Assembly: GCA_977006965.1 (NCBI GenBank)
Contig: OZ345359.1
Span: 1,116,001-1,180,000, forward strand
Reading direction: 5' to 3'
Length of the DNA stretch: 64,000 bases
Source: Phymatolithon calcareum
Taxonomy: Eukaryota > Rhodophyta > Florideophyceae > Hapalidiales
Shown: positions 57,907 to 64,000 of the stretch, piece by piece
How the letters are laid out: every line of letters starts with the position of its first letter
Position numbering within the stretch: position 1 is the stretch's first letter
Notes under the pieces: model-generated
Database searches by the model: none
Seen by the model: only the letters and a program-made list of their open reading frames with translations
Told to the model about the DNA's origin: nothing
Made by a program: the position numbers and the translations under genes

Positions 57907-60900
57907 TTACTGCGAGGACCTTTTGGGTTCCTCTTTGCTCTCTAACAAAATGTCTGAAGGATTACTGACCGGCGTCGTTTGTAATCCATTCTTAACTGCT
58001 AATGTACTACTTACAGGCGGCTTCTGAACGGCTACCGAAGAGGCAATTTGCGCTGGAGCCTTTGGTGGCGAAACCGAAGCACTCATTGCCGTCAATCCCG
58101 AGGTTGTCACCGCAGTCTTACAAGATTTCGGATGGGCGACCACAGGATTTGCATCAGCTCTGACCTTGCGTGCAACTGGCTCCTGTTGCGGCGTGTTCTG
58201 CGACCCTTTCAAAGAAGGTACATTCGATGTGCTGCCCGTTACGCTCATAGCGGCGGCAACGGTCGTCGACGAAGATGGGGCTTGCGGCATCTGTGCGCTT
58301 GTACGCGGCACCGTACTCGCCTTCGGAGGAGCCAATGGTGCAGTCACTTGCCTCGGCCTAGCAGTAGTGCTAGTCGGAATTGGGGCCGCACGTGGAGCAA
58401 CTTGAGTGCAGCCGCTATTTGCCGCACCACCCACTTTTGTGTTCGAAACAGAAGGCACGTGCTGAAAAGCCGTCACAGCGTTATCAACTATCGTGGGTTG
58501 TGGAAGGGGCCCAGCTGTGGTCAAATTCATGACTTTCGACGAACCCGGCAAGACCCGTGCGACCGCTGCATGCGCGGATTGCACCCTCGCTTTTTGTTCT
58601 ACGGCAATCGCAACAGCGGGTTTCTTTGTTCCGGGAGTTGCTTGCGGCTGGGCCGGGTTACCATAATTCGCCGGAACCTTTCGGGCAGCTGCGGTAGATA
58701 GCCTACGTTGCTGCTGCGGCAAAGCTGCCACAGGCTTAGAAACTGAGTTGTGTGTTGCCGCAGGTGTAGGCCGAATAGAAGTAGGTTGACCAGGTAAAAC
58801 AATTGGAGTCCCATTTGGCGTTTGTGACCGGACCTGAGCTCGGCGGTTTCCCGTTTGCGCAGCTGGAGTAGTAGACCCAACGTTGAACGCTGTAGGAACT
58901 CTAGTAGCCGGCCCTACAGTGCTTCGGGCATTACCAAACTGTCCTAAACTCATACGCGCACTTGTCCCAGGAGGAACGATTGGCCCTGGACCCATGTTCT
59001 GAAGACGGGGAGCAGAAGACCCCTTAACATTTGCTTGAGTTGCCGCCCTTGTCGGAGGCAAGGGCACTTTAGCGGGATTTTGCACCCTTGCTTGACCGCG
59101 CCCAGGAGTAGCACCAGCCTGAGTTCGCAAAACATTTCTCGACAAAACTGCCTTCGCGCTCGACGTCGCCGTGGGCTGAGGAGTACCCCGTCCAGATCCA
59201 GCAGCGGGTTGCTGCGGTTGCGCTGTTCCAGTTCCACGAATTGTAGAGGAGCGCGAATCGTTGCGAGGGGCACGGACGAAAGGTAGCTTCTTCTTACTCA
59301 ACGCCTGCGGCGTACATTCATGAGCCTTGAAGCCCGCCAAATGCCCTCGCGGAACCACAATTTTGTCCTTAGAAATCGTTAACGTTGGCGGAATCCTAGG
59401 AGAAAATTTGGTGGCAGTCTTCTTCTGTGATTCTACTGCGGCTCGCCCGTGGGACGCATGCATATCAGAAAATTCAATCGATTTCACATCAAGTTTGTGG
59501 AAAGACGAACTGGATTTCTGCGCCGCAGTGGCGTAAGATACCAAGTTCTTATTCGATCTTGCAATTCCAGAAACAGAAGTCTTTGGTCCAGTCTGTCCAG
59601 TTTTAGATTCCTTCTGAATGACGTTGAACCAACGCTCCGTGATGTGCCGTATGCTTCTGCGTCTGCGATTCCCGGAGGCGACGTCAGGATGCATAGCGAG
59701 TACATCAGCGACCAGAGCCATATTGCCACTATAAAGGGCCACAAGTTCAACAACAGTCTTATCTTCCTCCATCGTCCAGCCATCATTCTTCCCCAGTGTG
59801 TCCCCAAACATTGCATTGGCCGTGAAGTTAATTGACGACTTTCCATATAGAGTTGAGGCTCGACGCTGGTTTCTTTTGATGCTTTTCCTAAACAAACCAC
59901 TCGTCCCGGGGAATGAACCATCAGATGATGCACCTGGAAGTCCAGATGATGAAGTGCCGGGATGGGGTGGCTTCATACGGTTCGCAACATCAAATCTTGC
60001 CTTCTTCACAGGGGGAACAGAGCCAGATTTGCTAGAGTTCGAAAGATCTTGCTTGAATTTTTGACCAACAGCACGAATGCCGCCCCCCGAACCATCAGCA
60101 GGTGCAATCGCTTGATGTCCTGACCGTTGTCCGCCCGCTGCACGCAAAGCGGCAGCTGTCCTGGACGCCTCCCGTCGCCGTTTCTCTTCCAGTTCTTCTC
60201 GCTTGCGAAGATTAGATGCGGCTTTTTCCTTCTGTCGTTTCGTAGCGTATATGGTACGGCTCATCCGATTGTATGCATGTGGAAAAAATGCTGCATCCTC
60301 AGCACACTCAAGACCTGCCGCCGCCGTACCATTTACCACAGATGATATCTTCAGCTCTTCCGGACCACCGTCGCGCAGCGGCAGGTACAACTTAATGTTT
60401 GCGTCGGTGTCCGTCAGCGCTTTTAAACTGCTTACGTATGCGCTGTTTGTGGTTTTTTGCTCGTAGAACAGGATTTCATCTTCGTCTTCATTGTCTGATT
60501 CGCGCAGCGCAAGATCACCAACCGGTCCATTACTAACTGAATGATCCAAAGAACGGAGAGCGTCCCCATTCATCGTCGGCTCGGGTAATGATGCAGTGCT
60601 GGCACTAGGATCTGCTATAGAATCTCCAGGCTCTGCATCCGGTGGATCATCGGCTTGTGGATAGACATCGTCATCACCTGAAGGACTTTGAACAGGAGAC
60701 CCCTTTTCAATAAGCTTTAAAGCAAAGCGTTGAATCGGAATCAAAGCGCGTTCGACATACTCAAACGATGGGGCATGACCGGATCTTCTAGTCCCTTTTG
60801 ATTTCGAAGAATCGGCGCCATTTTCCGGGTCGTTGAAGTCGTCAATATCACTGTCGGCAGAATCACGACCTTGCCCTGCTTGGTCATCTTCCTGCACCAC

Positions 60901-63900
60901 TAGCCTGTGATACACGTCCGATTGTTCAGCCAACTTTCTCAATGAAGCTTGATCTCCATTTCCATTCACGGTTGCGGTGCCTTCTTCCGACGTAGACTTC
61001 GCCTCTCTTTCCATCCACGCAAGCGGTTTCACAGGACCATGCGCAGATAAAATATGCCTGGATGGCGATTCGCTTCCAGCACCGTTGCGCTGCCTTTGGG
61101 AATCCGTGTTGGCTTGCCTTTGTAATACGGACTGACCACTTTGGAAACCTTGCGGCCTTTCTTTTGGAACGCCAGCGCTGGGTAAGATCGGTTTTCTCGC
61201 CAATGTGTCGGTAGATCTTTCCCCAGACCCAGTGACAGATTGGATTCCAACAAGATCGTGCAACGCCGAACGATTTTGAAAAGAGTCGATATTGAAACCG
61301 GCTTGAGAAATCACAAGAGATTCCAACGTTCGCTTCTCATTTGCTCGGCGAAGAATATTTTCTTCAACTGTCTTCTCGCTCACAAGTCGATAAATATGTA
61401 CAGGCTTCTTTTGCCCAATTCTATGGACGCGATCTTGTGCTTGAGCATCAATTGCCGGGTTGTAATCCGTATCGTAGAAGATCACAGTGTCTGCACCCGT
61501 GAGATTTAGTCCGACGCCTCCAGCTCTTGTCGTCAATATCATGCAAAATATTCGAGTGTCAGTATTGAACCGTTCCACAATACGTTGCCGATCCCCGGTT
61601 TTCGTGGCTCCATCCAGTCTAAGGTAGCGATAGGCATGGAGGTTTAGGAAACTTTCGAGAATATTTAGCACTTTTGTCATTTGTGAAAATATTAAAACTC
61701 TTGAAGAATTGCTTCTCAATTTCCGAAGTAAAACAGAGAGAACCTGAAGTTTCCCGCAGTCCCATTGCACAAGTCTGGAATCTGGCAGCGTTACACTGCT
61801 ACGCACTTCAGCAGCTCGAAACAATGTCCGCAAAGGAGAGGCAGCTTGTGCCAGATCTTGACTCAGCGCCCGCTGCTTCCATTGAAAGGTGTCATCGCCT
61901 GGAAATCTCAGTTCCACAGTAGGAGCAGTGACTTTCCGGATGCAGCAAATGAAGCGTTCAAAAATATTGTTGGCCCCCTGTACAACACTTTCAAGTGACT
62001 TGGTCAAAGAAATGTTCGAACTCAGCGAATTATCCCAGTTCCTGCTTGCTCTGCTCGTGAGAAGAGATGCAGGGGTCATGGAAGCAATGGTTAGCAGGTC
62101 CTCGCCAAGAAGAGCATGCTTTCTGACTTTCAGAGAAGTCAATTGGGCTTGGTGTCTCAAGACTGCTCGCCGGAATGCCGCCACGCGTCGGGCTGCTTCC
62201 AAGGAAGCCTCTGCTGTTCGCTTACCTCTTCCCCTGGTCGGTGTAACTGCTTCCTCCTGAACGCTGGTCAGCTTCTCAACAATTTTTGAAACTGCCGACA
62301 GCCTCTGGACCTCCTTGGAATGCCAATCACCACTCCACCCGTTCAGCTCATCCGTGGCTAGGTCCAAACTCAACAGGGAGAGATCTAACCGAGAACAAGC
62401 AGATGGCGTCCTCATTTTCATGACTAATGCGGGCAGAGGATAGAAGACGGGCTTCATTGCAAACGGAGAAAGGATTGGTCGTCCCTCGAAAAGGTCGGGA
62501 TGGTTGCACACCTTGCGGAGCTGCATTAGAACGCCCATGACACCGAAAAAGTCTCCGCTCTGTAACGTGTTTTGCGTATCGCTTCTGGACAAAAAGTCTT
62601 CATACAACTGCCGTTGCCTCTTGCTTAGTGGGCATTTCTGAACATGCTCTTGCTTGGGTGGTAAACCCTTTTCCACGTCGCGCTTGAGCCGCCGAAGGAG
62701 AAATGGACGCAAGATTTCATGCAGCTTGTCCACGGATTCTCTTGCATTGTCAGTCGCCTCCTCAGATATGATACTGCCCAGTGGTTTTGCAAACCAGTCC
62801 TTAAACTGGGCCTGGCTCTGAAACATGTCGGGCATCAAGAAGTGCATCAAAGACCACAACTCCATAATTGAGTTTTGCAAAGGAGTACCCGTCAGTAGAA
62901 GTCGCCGGGACGAAGGGAACCGAAGGAGAGTTTGCCATCGTTGAGACTGAAAATTCTTAATGTTGTGGGCTTCATCAAGAATCAGATACACCCATTCTTT
63001 CCGCCGAAGAGCGGCAGCATCTTGCACAACCAAAGCATAGGAGGTTATGCAGACATGAAAGGTATTGGGTCGGCTCCAACCAGCCCTTTTCAGCTTCCGC
63101 TCCTTCAAAGAGCCGAAGTAAGTTAGGATCTTAAAAGCTGGAAGCCATTTCTTGAACTCTACTTCCCAGTTGACCATCACAGATGTAGGCACGACGATGA
63201 GATGTGGTCCCCAAACGCCCTTTTCGAGTGCTAGCCATGCAAGGAGTGCAATTGTCTGAATCGTCTTTCCTAGTCCCATTTCATCCGCCAAAATTCCATT
63301 CAAGTTATTCTTATACAACGTAATCAGCCACTGCACACCAGCGTACTGGTAGTCGCGGAGAGTTCCCCTTAAGAGCCCAGATGGAGAAGAGATTTGGGAG
63401 TCGTTGGGCGTGTCCGTTTGATCCTTATCCTCCTCTTTAAGTACTCTGCAATTTCCGTTTGGTCTGCTTGACGTGCTCGCAGTATTGGCCAGACTTGTAG
63501 CAATGGTTTCAAGAGTGGCCGAACCAGAGGGCTTCTCCGCACAAATGCTCTGGATTTGATCAGGTTTAGGACCAGAACCCAGAGGCTCAGAAGAGGTGGT
63601 CAGTTCCATTTTGTCCGGATTTGGTTTCTCAACGGCAACAGTTCGACTCCCTGAAGGAGCCGCAAAATGCGGGGATATTAATTGCCCGGAGGATGAACTT
63701 CCAATTTTCTCCAAAGCATTCAGTTTGGTCGGGAGGGAAACGCTGTTTGGTTCATCATCGCTGTCACTGCTCGCAACACTGCGCTCACTGCTCTCCGTAT
63801 CATCTTCATCTGACAGATATTTCTGCTTATCTGCTGCGTACGACGCAAGATCGATGCCTTGGGACGCAAGAAGGGCTTCAATGGACATGTCTGCCTCTGC

Positions 63901-64000
63901 CTCCAATTTAAAGGTCTCCTTCGGATCGTTCGCTTCCTCGGCTTCGGCCGCGGCCATTGTTGTTTCATCATCTTCGACATCAGCATTTTCCGCATTGAAA
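57907..64000 (-). CDS. SWR1/SRCAP-type chromatin remodelling ATPase, partial at right edge
   Basis: At least 2016 aa; the frame is open past the first ATG (63957) to the window end in the same acidic style (AENADVEDDETT), so the true N-terminus, likely with an HSA domain, lies outside. An acidic Ser-rich region comes first, with SIEALLASQGID like the SRCAP/SWR1 pre-ATPase motif. The SNF2 ATPase follows: LRDYQYAGVQWL, DEMGLGKT (225-232 from that ATG), DEAHNIK, LTGTPLQN; then a ~300-residue insert typical of the INO80/SWR1 group, and the second lobe (IFSQMTKVLNILE, TRAGGVGLNLTGAD, QDRVHRIGQ). A Myb/SANT-like domain is at about 1389-1445 (WTMEEDKTVVELVALY ... ITERWFNVIQ), as in PIE1/p400, then a long Pro/Ala/Ser/Thr/Gln-rich tail. 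These enzymes put histone H2A.Z into nucleosomes. Confidence 0.93.
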   Translation of the reverse strand, partial: FNAENADVEDDETTMAAAEAEEANDPKETFKLEAEADMSIEALLASQGIDLASYAADKQKYLSDEDDTESSERSVASSDSDDEPNSVSLPTKLNALEKIGSSSSGQLISPHFAAPSGSRTVAVEKPNPDKMELTTSSEPLGSGPKPDQIQSICAEKPSGSATLETIATSLANTASTSSRPNGNCRVLKEEDKDQTDTPNDSQISSPSGLLRGTLRDYQYAGVQWLITLYKNNLNGILADEMGLGKTIQTIALLAWLALEKGVWGPHLIVVPTSVMVNWEVEFKKWLPAFKILTYFGSLKERKLKRAGWSRPNTFHVCITSYALVVQDAAALRRKEWVYLILDEAHNIKNFQSQRWQTLLRFPSSRRLLLTGTPLQNSIMELWSLMHFLMPDMFQSQAQFKDWFAKPLGSIISEEATDNARESVDKLHEILRPFLLRRLKRDVEKGLPPKQEHVQKCPLSKRQRQLYEDFLSRSDTQNTLQSGDFFGVMGVLMQLRKVCNHPDLFEGRPILSPFAMKPVFYPLPALVMKMRTPSACSRLDLSLLSLDLATDELNGWSGDWHSKEVQRLSAVSKIVEKLTSVQEEAVTPTRGRGKRTAEASLEAARRVAAFRRAVLRHQAQLTSLKVRKHALLGEDLLTIASMTPASLLTSRASRNWDNSLSSNISLTKSLESVVQGANNIFERFICCIRKVTAPTVELRFPGDDTFQWKQRALSQDLAQAASPLRTLFRAAEVRSSVTLPDSRLVQWDCGKLQVLSVLLRKLRSNSSRVLIFSQMTKVLNILESFLNLHAYRYLRLDGATKTGDRQRIVERFNTDTRIFCMILTTRAGGVGLNLTGADTVIFYDTDYNPAIDAQAQDRVHRIGQKKPVHIYRLVSEKTVEENILRRANEKRTLESLVISQAGFNIDSFQNRSALHDLVGIQSVTGSGERSTDTLARKPILPSAGVPKERPQGFQSGQSVLQRQANTDSQRQRNGAGSESPSRHILSAHGPVKPLAWMEREAKSTSEEGTATVNGNGDQASLRKLAEQSDVYHRLVVQEDDQAGQGRDSADSDIDDFNDPENGADSSKSKGTRRSGHAPSFEYVERALIPIQRFALKLIEKGSPVQSPSGDDDVYPQADDPPDAEPGDSIADPSASTASLPEPTMNGDALRSLDHSVSNGPVGDLALRESDNEDEDEILFYEQKTTNSAYVSSLKALTDTDANIKLYLPLRDGGPEELKISSVVNGTAAAGLECAEDAAFFPHAYNRMSRTIYATKRQKEKAASNLRKREELEEKRRREASRTAAALRAAGGQRSGHQAIAPADGSGGGIRAVGQKFKQDLSNSSKSGSVPPVKKARFDVANRMKPPHPGTSSSGLPGASSDGSFPGTSGLFRKSIKRNQRRASTLYGKSSINFTANAMFGDTLGKNDGWTMEEDKTVVELVALYSGNMALVADVLAMHPDVASGNRRRRSIRHITERWFNVIQKESKTGQTGPKTSVSGIARSNKNLVSYATAAQKSSSSFHKLDVKSIEFSDMHASHGRAAVESQKKTATKFSPRIPPTLTISKDKIVVPRGHLAGFKAHECTPQALSKKKLPFVRAPRNDSRSSTIRGTGTAQPQQPAAGSGRGTPQPTATSSAKAVLSRNVLRTQAGATPGRGQARVQNPAKVPLPPTRAATQANVKGSSAPRLQNMGPGPIVPPGTSARMSLGQFGNARSTVGPATRVPTAFNVGSTTPAAQTGNRRAQVRSQTPNGTPIVLPGQPTSIRPTPAATHNSVSKPVAALPQQQRRLSTAAARKVPANYGNPAQPQATPGTKKPAVAIAVEQKARVQSAHAAVARVLPGSSKVMNLTTAGPLPQPTIVDNAVTAFQHVPSVSNTKVGGAANSGCTQVAPRAAPIPTSTTARPRQVTAPLAPPKASTVPRTSAQMPQAPSSSTTVAAAMSVTGSTSNVPSLKGSQNTPQQEPVARKVRADANPVVAHPKSCKTAVTTSGLTAMSASVSPPKAPAQIASSVAVQKPPVSSTLAVKNGLQTTPVSNPSDILLESKEEPKRSSQ

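Noticed and set aside
58048-58701. Arg/Cys-rich 217-codon plus-strand frame
   Set aside because: Shadow of the low-complexity tail of the SWR1-type gene.

Overview
This is a nuclear contig of a photosynthetic eukaryote, most likely a red alga (inference). The reasons are: plastid-type proteins with presequences (isoleucyl-tRNA synthetase, ATP sulfurylase, a TamB/TIC236-like envelope protein); eukaryotic housekeeping genes (eIF6, p24/TMED cargo receptor, CASP golgin, SWR1-type remodeller, mitochondrial ATP synthase epsilon subunit of plant type); almost every gene being one uninterrupted reading frame; and a tRNA-Ala gene whose D-loop carries an extra 19-20 nt, a form of tRNA interruption described in red algae. 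Short clusters of intron-poor genes separated by transposon-rich gaps fit a florideophyte such as Chondrus, but I cannot prove the species.

Layout. 0.5-9.2 kb is a gene cluster: membrane-anchored ceramidase-like enzyme (-), ATP synthase epsilon (+, one probable intron), organellar IleRS (-), and two unrecognised genes. 9.6-11.4 kb holds a foldback repeat and a decayed Mutator-like transposon with ~95-bp terminal inverted repeats plus SWIM and zinc-knuckle remnants. 11.4-14.6 kb is gene-poor with hairpins. 14.7-18.0 kb carries a small atypical bZIP factor (+) and a DDX21/RH7-like nucleolar RNA helicase (-). 21.3-23.1 kb is a PH-domain AGC kinase (-); 26.6-27.7 kb a secreted beta-propeller protein (+). 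28.6-31.6 kb holds repeats, the tRNA-Ala gene and a 5'-truncated LINE nested in an older RNase H retroelement. 32.0-45.1 kb is the densest cluster: organellar IF-3, p24 protein, TIC236-like protein, ATP sulfurylase, CASP golgin. 46.5-51.5 kb has two more truncated LINEs, a sulfotransferase-like gene and a P-loop GTPase fused to Sel1 repeats. 52.8-53.4 kb is a probable piggyBac-like remnant. 55.3-64.0 kb holds an atypical SDR, eIF6 and a SWR1/SRCAP-type ATPase that runs off the right edge.

The clearest structural result is that three LINE copies have exact target-site duplications of 16, 14 and 12 bp. One duplication lies inside the degenerate tail of the GTPase-Sel1 gene, and another splits an older retroelement just downstream of the tRNA gene. 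The gaps also contain many near-perfect hairpins and foldbacks. Genes are not in operons: neighbours are mostly divergent or convergent with short spacers, and their functions (plastid envelope, sulfate assimilation, Golgi, translation, chromatin) do not form one pathway.
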